Origin: Pyxidicoccus caerfyrddinensis
Lineage (GTDB): Bacteria > Myxococcota > Myxococcia > Myxococcales > Myxococcaceae
Assembly (NCBI RefSeq): GCF_010894405.1
Contig: NZ_JAAIYA010000009.1
Span: forward strand, 410,557 to 474,556
DNA length: 64,000 nucleotides
Direction: 5' to 3'
Below, one piece after another: positions 17,648 through 26,132 of the stretch (position 1 is the stretch's first letter; every line of letters starts with the position of its first letter). Below the pieces are notes generated by a model. It was not told the origin of the DNA and did not search any database. It was given only the letters and a program-made list of their open reading frames with translations. A program made the translations under genes and the position numbers.

Positions 17648-18988
17648 TCATGCACGCAGTCGCTCGACGCGCATGCGCAGACCGCCGGACGGGGCAATGG
17701 TGACCGCACGACGTTGAGGCCGTACCTGGGTGTCCAGGGGGACCAGCTCGAAGCGCGACAGCACGAACCCGAGCACCACCTTCATCTCATACAGCGCCAG
17801 CGCCATTCCGATACATCGGCGCACACCGCCTCCAAAAGGCAGATATTCGAAAGGAGACCAGGCGCGCTCCAGGAAGCGCTCCGGGCGGAATACGTCCGGG
17901 TCGGCGAAGGTCTCCGGGCGGTGGTGGGCCAGGTAGATGCACGCGGCCACGGTGACGCCCGCGGGCACCTCGTGGCCCTGGACGCGGAAGGGCACCCGGG
18001 TGCGGCGCGCGACGACGGGGATGATGGGGTGCAGGCGCAGCGTCTCCTGGCAGACGGCCTTCAGCCAGGGCGCGGCGCTGCCGGCGAGCGCGGCCGGCTC
18101 CGGCTCGGCGCCCAGCCCGCGCAATTCCTCGCGCAGCCGCTCCAGCGCGCCGGGTGAGTCGTGGAGCCAGTGCAGCGCCCAGGCGATGGCCGTCGCCGTC
18201 GTCTCGTAGCCCGTCACCACCAGGGTCATCAGCTCGTCGCGCAGCACGCCGTCCTCCAGGGGTGCGCCGTCCTCATAGGTAGCGGCCAGCAGCATGCCGA
18301 GGATGTCGCCGCGCTCGCAGTCCTTCACCTCGCGGCGGTGGCGCACCTCCTCCAGGAGGAGTTCGTCGATGCGCTCCAGGCTGCGCTTGTAGGCGACCCA
18401 CGCCTCGGACTGGTGCTCCTCGCGGAGCTGGCCGAGGTTGCCGAGGTTGAACTTGGAGTCGTTGAGGAAGGCCTGGATGCGCTCGCTCAGCTCGTCGGCG
18501 CGGGCGCCGCCGTCCAGGCCGAACACCGCCGTGAGGATGACCCGCAGCGACACGCGCTGCATGACGTCCTGGATGACGACGGGCTGCCCGGGGCGCCAGT
18601 CCTGGAGCGCGGACAGCGTGGCGTCGCGCACCTGCGCGCCATACTGCTCGATTCGCCTCGAGTGGAAGGCGGGCCCCAGCATGCGCCGCTCCCGCTGGTG
18701 GGGCTTCTCCTCCAGCAGCAGCAGCGAGTGCGCGCCGAGCAGCGGCCGCAGCACCACGTTGCCCTCGCCCGCGTGCAGCACCGCGGGGTCCGCGGAGAAG
18801 ATGTCCCGCAGCGCGTCCGGGTGGGAGAACATCGCGTACGTGCCGTGACTGCCGAGGTCCAACGTGAAGGCGTCCCCCAGCTTCTCGCGGCAGCTTCGCA
18901 GCAAGTCATACGGACGCGCGCGCCACAGCAGGGATTGCTGCACCGCTGGAAGCTCGACGCGTGGAGGCAGTGGGCTGACAGTCTGCAT
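17648..18988 (-). CDS. cytochrome P450
   Basis: A 446-residue soluble bacterial P450. It has I-helix TGYETTA (acid-Thr oxygen-activation pair), K-helix ETLR (ExxR), the FxPERF-like segment FRPERF, and heme-binding FGGGVRRCIG with the thiolate ligand at C392. Overall it resembles the CYP102/CYP110-like fatty-acid-type group, though substrate cannot be assigned. It is divergent from the ACP-crotonase-SDR-FAAL operon, which suggests it oxidises the carrier-bound or released acyl product. It needs separate ferredoxin or reductase partners, which are not in the window. Confidence 0.92.
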   Translation of the reverse strand: MQTVSPLPPRVELPAVQQSLLWRARPYDLLRSCREKLGDAFTLDLGSHGTYAMFSHPDALRDIFSADPAVLHAGEGNVVLRPLLGAHSLLLLEEKPHQRERRMLGPAFHSRRIEQYGAQVRDATLSALQDWRPGQPVVIQDVMQRVSLRVILTAVFGLDGGARADELSERIQAFLNDSKFNLGNLGQLREEHQSEAWVAYKRSLERIDELLLEEVRHRREVKDCERGDILGMLLAATYEDGAPLEDGVLRDELMTLVVTGYETTATAIAWALHWLHDSPGALERLREELRGLGAEPEPAALAGSAAPWLKAVCQETLRLHPIIPVVARRTRVPFRVQGHEVPAGVTVAACIYLAHHRPETFADPDVFRPERFLERAWSPFEYLPFGGGVRRCIGMALALYEMKVVLGFVLSRFELVPLDTQVRPQRRAVTIAPSGGLRMRVERLRA

Positions 18989-19345
18989 GTAGAAGCTCCC
19001 CCCGAACCCCTGACGCTACTCCCCCAGGCCCCCCGCGGCCTCGTGAGGCCCGGTAGGGGTCTTCCCGACAGCCAGGGGAGTCAACACCTCGCATGTCCCC
19101 TGCGCGTCGCTTGGGGACCCCATCTGTCTGTCAGTGCGCAAGAAACGAGGAATGATACAGAGTCACTCCACACCCGCTTCTCTTGTTTAGACCATCCCTG
19201 TATCTTTTTATCATTCGTTGATTTCAAGCCGGGTGGGGTGGGTTCGGCATGGTGGACGGAGGTCTCCCGGATTGGGGCGCAGTGCTGCTCCTGGATTGAC
19301 CAACCGGGCCCTGGTTCCAGCGGCCCAGTGACGGGGGGTTCCGCG
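18989..19345. promoter_or_regulatory. AT-richer divergent promoter region of the lipid cluster
   Basis: This 357-base spacer lies between the P450 and ACP genes. Positions about 19140-19230 are clearly AT-richer than the surroundings, as expected for divergent promoters. A perfect 8-bp inverted pair, GAATGATA (19150-19157) and TATCATTC (19209-19216), brackets it. The GAATGA half-element also occurs in the right half of the 18-bp repeat core further along the cluster. No definite -10/-35 pair is claimed. Confidence 0.4.
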
Positions 19346-19618
19346 ATGCTGACCGGGAGCGACACCGATTCCATCCTTCATGCCGTGGTGGCCGCGACGC
19401 GTGCTGCCTGCCGACTGCCATTGCCCGAAGTCATTGGCCGTGGGCACTGCTTCGTCACGGACCTGGGCTTCGACTCGATGAGCATTGCCCGGCTCGCGCT
19501 GGAGCTGGAGGACCGCGTCCAGCAACCGGTGCTGCTGGATGACTGGATTGCCAGCGAACCGGACCCGTCCGCGCTCACCGTGGGCTCGCTCTGCAACTAC
19601 GTCGCCGCGCTCGGGTAG
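19346..19618 (+). CDS. acyl carrier protein
   Basis: A 90-residue carrier protein. The phosphopantetheine attachment serine is in LGFDSMSIARLALELED (S44), with helix II typical of ACPs. It has acidic C-terminal helices and a length close to stand-alone ACPs. It would hold an acyl chain as a thioester for the neighbouring enzymes, most likely loaded by the fatty acyl-AMP ligase of the same cluster. ATG 19346 has a G-run ribosome site upstream. The next gene starts 5 bases after its stop. Confidence 0.88.
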   Translation: MLTGSDTDSILHAVVAATRAACRLPLPEVIGRGHCFVTDLGFDSMSIARLALELEDRVQQPVLLDDWIASEPDPSALTVGSLCNYVAALG

Positions 19619-19622
19619 CCCC

Positions 19623-21599
19623 ATGTCCACCACGAAGCTCTTCGGGACGCAGTGGGCGGGTGATGTCCTCGTGCTGACGCTGGACACCCCGGGCTGTGAC
19701 TTCAACATCTTCAGCCACGAGGCGGCGGTGCAGCTGCTGGAGCTGCTGGAGGGCGTGGACCGCGAGCGGGTGCGCGCGCTCGTCATCCGCAGCGCCAAGC
19801 CGGGCAGCTTCATCAACGGCGTGGGGTTGATGATGGCGGGCACGGCCCAGGCGCCCGAGGACATCCCCCGGATGACGGAGACGGTGACGCGGGCCTACCG
19901 CGCGGTGCGCGAGTTCCCCGCGCCCACCATCGCCGCCATCCGCGGCAACTGCTACGGCTGCGGGGTGGAGTTCTCGCTGCACTGCGACTACCGGGTCGCC
20001 GCGCGCACGTACGAGACGCACTTCTACATGACGGAGATTGCCGAGTACCTGTTCATCCCGGCGTTCGGCAGCACGCAGGACCTACCCCGGCTCATCGGCC
20101 TGGAGAGCGCCACGGAGGCGCTGCTGTGGGGCCAGCGCTGGTCCGCGCCGGAGGCGATGCGCCGGGGGCTGGTGGATGCCTGCTTCGACGACGCGGACTT
20201 CGACGGCAGCGTGACGCGCTTCGTGGACGCGCTGCTGGAGAGCGGCGCACCCAAGCGCTGGCAGGTGGACGCGCCGGCCCGCGCACCCGTGCCAGCCGAC
20301 TTCGAGGCGAACACGCGCGCGCGAATCGCGAGCCTGCCGCCGAGCTACCAGCCCGTGTACACGGAGTGCTTCGACCTGATGATGCACGCCTCACGGCGGG
20401 CCCGGGCGGACGCGGCGGACTACCAGCGGGAGGTGGAGGCCTGCGGGCGCTCGGTGGTGAACCCCATCGCGAAGGCCGCGCTCTCCATCTTCTTCGTGAA
20501 GCGGCTCGCGCAGCACCACAGCCTGCGCGAGCACGAGTTGCCGCCGCTCACGCACTGGGTCATCGACACCGAGGACGCGCGGCTCGCGGCCTTCGCCGAG
20601 GAGCTGCGCACCCGCCGCGTGCGTGGCCTGTCGGTGGAGGTGGCGCCGAGGACGCCGCCTCCGGGCGCTCCGGCGGTGCACGTCGCCCGCTACGCTCCCG
20701 AGCGTGGGCCGCTGCCGGAGGGCACGGTGTCCCTGGCGGTGGACCTGGTGGAGCGCGTGCTGCTGGGGGCTTCGGACCTGGTGATGTACGCGCCCCTGCT
20801 GGAGGCGGGGCTGCCGGTGGTGGAGGTGCGCGCGGGGAAGGACCAGCCCCCGGACGCGGCGCGCGGCGTCTTCGCCCTGCTGCACCGCGCGGGCTTCCAC
20901 CCGGTGCTGTCGCGCTCCACGGAGGAGCCGGTGCTCAACGCCCTGCTGGGCGCGTACCTGGGCCCGCTGGTGGCGCACGTGCTCGCGGGAGGAGGGGCGC
21001 GTGACGCCCTGGCCACCGTGCGCACCATCGGCTTCGTGCGCTCTCCGGCGGAGCTCATCCGGGCCCTGCCTCGCGCCACGCTGGCCCAGGTCGTGGCGCC
21101 GCACCTGCCGGCCGTCACCCTGCTCAAGCGCATCGACCGGGCGCTGGAGACGCTCGCCAACGCCGACCCTCGGGGAGCGAAGGGCTCCGCTCCGCTCGCG
21201 GACGCGGTGCTCATCTCGCTGCTGGGCTTCACCACCCGCGCGCTCGCGGAGCGCACGCTGGGGCACCCCACCGTGGTGGATGTGCTGGCGCGGGAGCTCA
21301 TCGACTTCCCGCTCGGGTACGGGAGCCTCTGCCGCTACCTCACGCGCGAGCGGGCCGCGCGACTGCTGACGTCGGAGGCGGTGCGGGCCCTGCTCCCCCG
21401 GGCCCCCATGCTGGCGCTGGAGGCGTTCGTGTCCGCGGGGCGCGACTTCTATCCGCAGGCGAAGCCGGCGGCACGTCCCGTCACTTCGGCACCGGCCGTG
21501 GCCCTGGCGGCTGCCGCGCAGGCCCCTTCCACCGCGCGGCCCGTATCCGAGCCACAAGCCTCCGAGTCTCCGTCCTCCTCACGGGACCTGCATGTCTGA
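19623..21599 (+). CDS. crotonase-domain protein with a degenerate FadB-like C-terminal half
   Basis: 658 residues. The N-terminal ~195 residues are an enoyl-CoA hydratase/isomerase (crotonase) domain. Oxyanion-hole segments are present, and both catalytic-type glutamates appear conserved (GCGVEFSLHCDYR and FYMTEIAEYL). The remaining ~460 residues follow the overall plan of FadB/FadJ multifunctional enzymes, including a C-terminal ADAVLISLLGF...HPTVVDVLARELIDFP region. I find no GxGxxG NAD-binding motif where the 3-hydroxyacyl-CoA dehydrogenase should begin, so that half may be inactive or structural. It may act on ACP- rather than CoA-bound chains. It overlaps the SDR gene by 8 bases. Confidence 0.78.
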   Translation: MSTTKLFGTQWAGDVLVLTLDTPGCDFNIFSHEAAVQLLELLEGVDRERVRALVIRSAKPGSFINGVGLMMAGTAQAPEDIPRMTETVTRAYRAVREFPAPTIAAIRGNCYGCGVEFSLHCDYRVAARTYETHFYMTEIAEYLFIPAFGSTQDLPRLIGLESATEALLWGQRWSAPEAMRRGLVDACFDDADFDGSVTRFVDALLESGAPKRWQVDAPARAPVPADFEANTRARIASLPPSYQPVYTECFDLMMHASRRARADAADYQREVEACGRSVVNPIAKAALSIFFVKRLAQHHSLREHELPPLTHWVIDTEDARLAAFAEELRTRRVRGLSVEVAPRTPPPGAPAVHVARYAPERGPLPEGTVSLAVDLVERVLLGASDLVMYAPLLEAGLPVVEVRAGKDQPPDAARGVFALLHRAGFHPVLSRSTEEPVLNALLGAYLGPLVAHVLAGGGARDALATVRTIGFVRSPAELIRALPRATLAQVVAPHLPAVTLLKRIDRALETLANADPRGAKGSAPLADAVLISLLGFTTRALAERTLGHPTVVDVLARELIDFPLGYGSLCRYLTRERAARLLTSEAVRALLPRAPMLALEAFVSAGRDFYPQAKPAARPVTSAPAVALAAAAQAPSTARPVSEPQASESPSSSRDLHV

Positions 21600-22326
21600 G
21601 CCACACGTCGCCGTCATCACGGGGGCGGCGGGTGGCATCGGTCGAGCGGTGGTGCGGCGCCTGCTGCGCGCCGGGCTGCACGTGGTGGCGACCGACCACG
21701 CGGCGGAGTCCCTGCGCGAGCTGGCGGAGGTCAGCAAGGACCAGCCGCGGCTGAGCTGCGAGGTGATGGACGTGGGGGACGTGTCGTCCGTGCGCCGCGT
21801 GGCCGCGAGCATCGACGCAGCCCACCACCGTGTGAACGTGCTCGTCACCTGCGCGGGCGTCTTCCAGCAGGTCTCCGCGCTCAAGGACGACGCGGAGGCC
21901 GTGGAGCGCGTGCTGCGCATCAACCTCACCGGCACGCTCCACACCACCACGCACTTCGGCGCCATCATGGCGCGCACCGGTGGGCGCATCGTCCACGTGA
22001 GCTCCATCGCCGGGCTCACCGGGGCCGCGCTCGCGGGGCCGTATGCGGCATCGAAGGCGGGGATGGTGGCGCTCACGCAGTCGCACGCGCGTGAGTTGGC
22101 GCCCCACGGCATCTCGGTCAACGCCGTCCTCCCGGGCTACGTCGACACGCCCATGTCCGCGCCGATGCGCGCCACGCTGCAGCAGTTCGTCATGCCTCGC
22201 GTCCCCCTGCGCCGCTTCGCGCAGCCGGACGAGGTCGCAGAGGTCATCGAGTTCCTCGCCACCTGCAAGACGCCCTACCTGACGGGCGCGGCCATCCCCA
22301 TCGATGGTGGTCTGCATGTCGGCTGA
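21592..22326 (+). CDS. SDR-family 3-oxoacyl reductase-like oxidoreductase
   Basis: A 244-residue classical short-chain dehydrogenase/reductase of the FabG type. It has cofactor loop TGAAGGIG (10-17), CAGVF, and active-site Ser138, Tyr151 and Lys155 (YAASK). The C-terminal LTGAAIPIDGGLHVG is typical of FabG-like enzymes. It probably interconverts 3-oxo- and 3-hydroxyacyl thioesters, the step the neighbouring FadB-like protein seems to have lost. It starts 8 bases inside the preceding gene. Its last codons contain a 15-bp sequence repeated exactly at the start of the ligase gene 590 bases on. Confidence 0.9.
   Translation: MSEPHVAVITGAAGGIGRAVVRRLLRAGLHVVATDHAAESLRELAEVSKDQPRLSCEVMDVGDVSSVRRVAASIDAAHHRVNVLVTCAGVFQQVSALKDDAEAVERVLRINLTGTLHTTTHFGAIMARTGGRIVHVSSIAGLTGAALAGPYAASKAGMVALTQSHARELAPHGISVNAVLPGYVDTPMSAPMRATLQQFVMPRVPLRRFAQPDEVAEVIEFLATCKTPYLTGAAIPIDGGLHVG
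22309..22323 (+). repeat. 15-bp direct repeat flanking the 72-bp array (left copy)
   Basis: GGTCTGCATGTCGGC occurs here, over the SDR stop codon region, and again at 22899-22913 over the ligase start codon. The copies are identical and bracket the whole array. The left copy also contains an ATG that would overlap the SDR stop (ATGTCGGCTGA). This suggests the ligase gene originally followed the SDR with a short overlap and was later separated. Confidence 0.65.
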
Positions 22327-22349
22327 TTCGGTCCGTGGGGGCAACCTGC

Positions 22350-22803
22350 ACGAAGTGAGGCGCCCCCGACGGCCGACCGCCGTGGAAGGAACGTTCATTC
22401 CACGAGCCACCCGCTTCAGGGGGCGCAGCGGTGTCCTCCGGCGACCGACGACCGTGGAAGGAACGTTCATTCCGCGAGCCCTCCCCCCGGAGGGTGCAGC
22501 GGCGCCCTCCGGCGGCCGACACCGGTGGAAGGAACGTTCATTCCGCAGGCCCTCCGCCCGGGGGCATGCAGCGGTACCCTCCGGCGGGTGCCAGCAGCGG
22601 AAGGAACGTTCATTCCACGAGTCGCCCGCGCCGAGGTGCTCAGCGGCGACTCCTGGCGGCAGGCAGCACTGGAAGGAACGTTCATTCCGCGAGTCCTCCG
22701 CCCGGAGGGGTTCAGCGGTGTCCTCCGGCGACCGACGACCGTGGAAGGAACGTTCATTCCGCGAGTCCTCCGACCCAAGGGGCGAAGCGGAGTGCCGGGC
22801 GCC
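22350..22803. repeat. 72-bp tandem repeat array with invariant 18-bp near-palindromic core, six copies
   Basis: The core GGAAGGAACGTTCATTCC occurs without change at 22384, 22456, 22527, 22599, 22671 and 22743 (spacing 72, 71, 72, 72, 72). The core is one base from the perfect palindrome GGAATGAACGTTCATTCC. The ~54-base segments between cores are related but have drifted; all keep CAGCGG. The array fills most of the 579-base gap between SDR and ligase genes. All three forward frames stay open through it because the period is a multiple of three, so the open frames here are not evidence of a gene. Confidence 0.85.
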
Positions 22804-22819
22804 ACTTCACCTTGAGCGA

Positions 22820-23000
22820 GCCCGCCCTCGCGACCCCGTCAGCGGACACGACGCGGCTTCACGACTCGGCCCCTGTCCCGGACGAATCCACCCACGGAGG
22901 TCTGCATGTCGGCCAAGCCCGCCTTCACGGTCCCGACGGAGGACACGACGCGGATTCACGACTCGGCCCCCGCCCCGGCTGGGTCCACCTCTGATGAAGG
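22820..23000 (+). repeat. 97-bp-offset tandem duplication of the ligase gene 5' end
   Basis: Positions 22820-22900 are repeated with about a dozen differences and one 3-base indel at 22917-23000. The second copy encodes the ligase's N-terminal leader (KPAFTVPTEDTTRIHDSAP). The first copy, in another frame, would read EPALATPSADTTRLHDSAP. The offset of 97 is not a multiple of three, so only the downstream copy is in frame. Confidence 0.65.
22899..22913 (+). repeat. 15-bp direct repeat flanking the 72-bp array (right copy)
   Basis: Exact second copy of GGTCTGCATGTCGGC (first at 22309-22323). It contains the ligase ATG at 22906 and part of its ribosome site (GGAGG, 22896-22900). Confidence 0.65.
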
Positions 23001-24780
23001 TGCCGTGAACGCAGCGTGGGCTCATGGCCCGGCCAGCCCGCACGCCGAGCCCGGGTCCACGGCCGCGGCCTGGCTACCCGACCCGGCCCTCACCTTCCCC
23101 GAAGCCTTCGCGCGGCGCGTGGCCCTGACGCCCGACCAGCCCGTGCTCCAGGTGGTCAGCTTCGTCGGTCGCGAACCCCAGGCGCGCCCGTTCACCTACG
23201 CGGCGCTCGCGAACGGAGTTCATCAAGCAGCCGCACTACTCGTTCGCGCGGGCGTGATGCCGGGAGACACCGTGCTGCTGTGCGTGTCCCGGGCGGACGC
23301 GTTCTTCTCCTTCCTCGTCGCCACGCAGGTGCTCGGCGCCATCCCCGCCCCGCTGCCGTCGATGGCGGACTTGCAGATGCAGTCGTACCAGTCCCGCCTC
23401 CGCTCCGTGGCCCGTGACGCCAAGCCTCGCGCCCTCGTGGTGGACGACGCGCGCGCGCGGCAGGCCGTCGCCGATGCACTGGAGGATGGGACGCTCGGCG
23501 TCGTAGAGGTGGCGGAGCTCGACGGTGAGTCCGTGCTCCTGGAGCGCGCCCTCGACTGGGGCTGCCGGCCGGAGGGCCTCGCCTTCCTGCAGTACACGTC
23601 CGGCAGCACTGGCGAACCGAAGGGGGTGGTGGTGCGGCACGACAACCTCGTCGCCAACCTCCGCGCCATCATCGAGGGTGGGCGGATGGACGGGCGCGAC
23701 GCCGTCTACTCGTGGCTGCCCGTATTCCACGACATGGGGCTGGTGGCCGGGCTGCTGCTCGGCGTGTACCTGGGCATCCCCGCCTACGTCGCGCCGTTGA
23801 AGAGCTTCGTGTACCGCCCGGACTCGTGGCTGCGAGCCATCCACCGCTTCCGCGCCACGTTCAGCCCCGCGCCCAACTTCGCCTATCACCTGCTCGCGCA
23901 CCGCATCCCCGAGAGCGCGCTGCGCGAGCTGGACCTGTCCTCATGGCGCCTCGCCTTCGACGGCGCGGAGCCCATCGACCCGCGCACGGCCGAGGCCTTC
24001 ATCCGCCGCTTCGAACCCGCGGGCTTCCGCGCCACCAGCTTCCGCCCCGCCTACGGACTGGCCGAGGCGACCCTGGCTGTCTCCTTCGCGCCACCGGATG
24101 CGCCCCTGCGCTGTGACACCGTGGAGCGCGAGGCGCTCACGGCCCGGGGTGAGGCGCGCGCGGTGGAAAGCGGAAGCGCCGACAGCACCACCCTCATCAG
24201 CGTGGGCCGGCCGGTCCCCGGTCATCGGGTGCGCATCCTCTCGACGGACGACGGGCGCGAGCTGCCCGAGCGGCACCTGGGCGAGGTGGCCGTGTCGGGC
24301 CCGTCCGTGACGCCCGGCTACTTCCATGAGCTTCGCGAGGGCTCAGCGCCGCGCACGGAGCTGCGCACTGGAGACCTGGGCTACCTCGCGGAGGGCGAGC
24401 TGTTCATCGTCGACCGGCTCAAGGACCTGCTCGTCGTGGGCGGACGCAAACACGCCCCGGCCGACGTGGAGCGTGTGGTGGGCTCGCTGGACGGGGTGCG
24501 CAGTGGCGCGGTGGTGGCCTTCAGCGTGCGGGGCTCGGAGGGCACGGAGGAAGTCGTCCTCGCCGTCACTCCGGAAGCAGGCGCGGACCCGGTGGCGCTG
24601 GAGGCGACGGTGCAGCGGGCGGCGCAGGAGCACTTCGGCTTCCCTCCGTGCGTGGTGCTCGTCCGCCCGGGCGCGCTGCCGAAGACGTCCAGCGGAAAGC
24701 TCCAGCGCTCCGCCTGCCGCGCGCGGTATCTCGACGGGACGCTCCAGCGCTTCACGCGCGAGCCGACCCCGGTAACGTAG
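22906..24780 (+). CDS. fatty acyl-AMP ligase (FAAL-type adenylate-forming enzyme)
   Basis: A 624-residue ANL-superfamily enzyme. It has P-loop YTSGSTGEPKGVVV (about 229-242), the FAAL-typical SWLPVFHDMGLVAGLL, motif YGLAEAT, RTGDLGYL, and a C-terminal RLKDLLVVGGRKHAPADVE and KTSSGKLQR (catalytic Lys). FAALs activate a fatty acid as acyl-AMP and hand it to an ACP rather than CoA, which fits the ACP gene three positions upstream. The first ~55 residues are an unconserved leader. ATG 22906 has GGAGG 5 bases upstream. No PKS/NRPS module follows, so the acyl-ACP must be used by the cluster itself or elsewhere. Confidence 0.9.
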   Translation: MSAKPAFTVPTEDTTRIHDSAPAPAGSTSDEGAVNAAWAHGPASPHAEPGSTAAAWLPDPALTFPEAFARRVALTPDQPVLQVVSFVGREPQARPFTYAALANGVHQAAALLVRAGVMPGDTVLLCVSRADAFFSFLVATQVLGAIPAPLPSMADLQMQSYQSRLRSVARDAKPRALVVDDARARQAVADALEDGTLGVVEVAELDGESVLLERALDWGCRPEGLAFLQYTSGSTGEPKGVVVRHDNLVANLRAIIEGGRMDGRDAVYSWLPVFHDMGLVAGLLLGVYLGIPAYVAPLKSFVYRPDSWLRAIHRFRATFSPAPNFAYHLLAHRIPESALRELDLSSWRLAFDGAEPIDPRTAEAFIRRFEPAGFRATSFRPAYGLAEATLAVSFAPPDAPLRCDTVEREALTARGEARAVESGSADSTTLISVGRPVPGHRVRILSTDDGRELPERHLGEVAVSGPSVTPGYFHELREGSAPRTELRTGDLGYLAEGELFIVDRLKDLLVVGGRKHAPADVERVVGSLDGVRSGAVVAFSVRGSEGTEEVVLAVTPEAGADPVALEATVQRAAQEHFGFPPCVVLVRPGALPKTSSGKLQRSACRARYLDGTLQRFTREPTPVT

Positions 24781-24969
24781 TCCCTCCCGTCAACGGCATT
24801 GACGGTGAGCGCCAACACCGTGGACAGGCTCGCCGTGCGTGAGGCCGCTGTCCACTCGGATGGGCACCACACATGAGCACCTCAACGGTGCGGCATCTTC
24901 CGTGCACTCCATCTCGTCGTGCCCGAACGCGCGCGACATGACACGCGGGTGCGTGGGCAGAGGTCTCCC

Positions 24970-25548
24970 ATGCGTGATCGCCGGTTCTTCCTCTGCCTGT
25001 GCGTGACGGTCTTTCTGGCGCTTCCCTCTGCGTGCATGGAGACAGCGGGGCTCGTGTTCCCGGAGAGCAACTGGGTCGCCTACCCCCTCTTCACGTTCAT
25101 CATCCCCGTCTTCGTGTTCATGCAGGCGGTACCCACCGTGGCGGCCATCGTCACCGCCCGGTTCGTGTACGGCCCGCGCTTCCGGCCGCGGCACGCACGG
25201 GGCTTCTGGCGCACGAGGAACGTCGTCTCATGCGTCTCCGTCCTGGCAATGCTCGCGGTCACCGTGGAACTGGTGTTCCTCTTCTCGGGTTCCCACCGCA
25301 TCACCCGTCTTCATGTGCAGTTCGCGCTCCTCTTCGGAGCGGGAGCCGCCTGGGTCTACGGAAATCTCGCGGCCCTGCTGTGCCTCATGGCGGAGCTCCA
25401 TCATGGCCGTGACGTCGAGCCGACTCCACCGGCCGCCACGTCCAGGACGGGTTCAGAGAGACGCACGCATGCCGCGAACCGTGGTCCGACGTCGGAGCAC
25501 GGCCAGACCGATGACACGGAGGCCCCACCTCCAGCGCAAAGCCCCTAG
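24970..25548 (+). CDS. hypothetical integral membrane protein
   Basis: A 192-residue protein with about four hydrophobic segments (5-24, 37-60, 88-110, 117-140), connected by basic loops (YGPRFRPRHARGFWRTRN). A ~55-residue hydrophilic tail rich in Thr, Pro and charged residues follows. I do not recognise the family and no function can be given. ATG 24970 is preferred over an in-frame upstream start at 24919 because the hydrophobic segment begins there. It converges on the Nudix gene with a 4-base overlap. Confidence 0.55.
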   Translation: MRDRRFFLCLCVTVFLALPSACMETAGLVFPESNWVAYPLFTFIIPVFVFMQAVPTVAAIVTARFVYGPRFRPRHARGFWRTRNVVSCVSVLAMLAVTVELVFLFSGSHRITRLHVQFALLFGAGAAWVYGNLAALLCLMAELHHGRDVEPTPPAATSRTGSERRTHAANRGPTSEHGQTDDTEAPPPAQSP

Positions 25549-26132
25549 CGAGAGGCCGGAGCCACCGCGCGCCGCGCCTTCTCCAGCATCCGCCGCAGCG
25601 GCGCCTCATCCGCGCGCGCTAGCGCCTCGTCCCAGGTGAGCCACTGCACGCCGGTGGACTCGGCCGGGTCGTGCACCAGCGCCTCCGGATTCACCGCCAC
25701 CAGGAGGTAGCGCACGTCCAGGTGGTGATGCTCCGGCTCGTCGCGGCGCGCCGGAATCGTGTGGATGTCCACGTCCAGCGGCCGGGGGGCGGCGGGGTGC
25801 ACGTGGACACGGCAGCCCGTCTCCTCTCGCGCCTCGCGCAACGCTGTGGCCATCATGTCCCCACCGTCCGCCGCATCCGCATGCCCGCCCGGCTGCAGCC
25901 AGCGCTTCAGCTTCCCGTGGTGCAGCATCACCACGCGTGCGCCTTCCGGGTCCACCACCACCGCGCTGCCGGTGAAGTGGGCGGTGGCCTGCGAGCGGGA
26001 GAAGGGCTGCTCCAGCGTGACGGCGAAGTGGCGCATGCGCTCCAGGTCGTCGCGCTCCTTGTCGTCCGTGGCGACATGGCGCGCGAGCAGGGCCTGCAAG
26101 GGAGTGGGGGCCTGGGAATCCATGCCATTCAC
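25545..26132 (-). CDS. Nudix hydrolase
   Basis: A 195-residue Nudix-fold hydrolase that cleaves a nucleoside diphosphate linked to another group. The Nudix box reads PGGHADAADGG...ALREAREETGC; the REAREETG metal-binding core is intact. The early part of the box has the Ala/Asp/Gly-rich variant common in LQPGGH-type members. Downstream HHHLDVRYLLVAV and VQWLTWDEAL match this subgroup. Substrate unknown. Two start ATGs are available (26132 and 26123). It is divergent from the response regulator gene. Confidence 0.85.
   Translation of the reverse strand: MNGMDSQAPTPLQALLARHVATDDKERDDLERMRHFAVTLEQPFSRSQATAHFTGSAVVVDPEGARVVMLHHGKLKRWLQPGGHADAADGGDMMATALREAREETGCRVHVHPAAPRPLDVDIHTIPARRDEPEHHHLDVRYLLVAVNPEALVHDPAESTGVQWLTWDEALARADEAPLRRMLEKARRAVAPASR

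Noticed and set aside
22384..22760. CRISPR array
   Set aside because: Core repeats are only 18 bp, the 54-base intervals are related to one another rather than unique, and no cas gene is nearby. It is a tandem 72-bp repeat.
22304..23008. Open frames through the repeat array as a repeat protein
   Set aside because: All three forward frames are open because the period is a multiple of three and the unit lacks stops. There is no ribosome site, and the frames disagree with the ligase frame.
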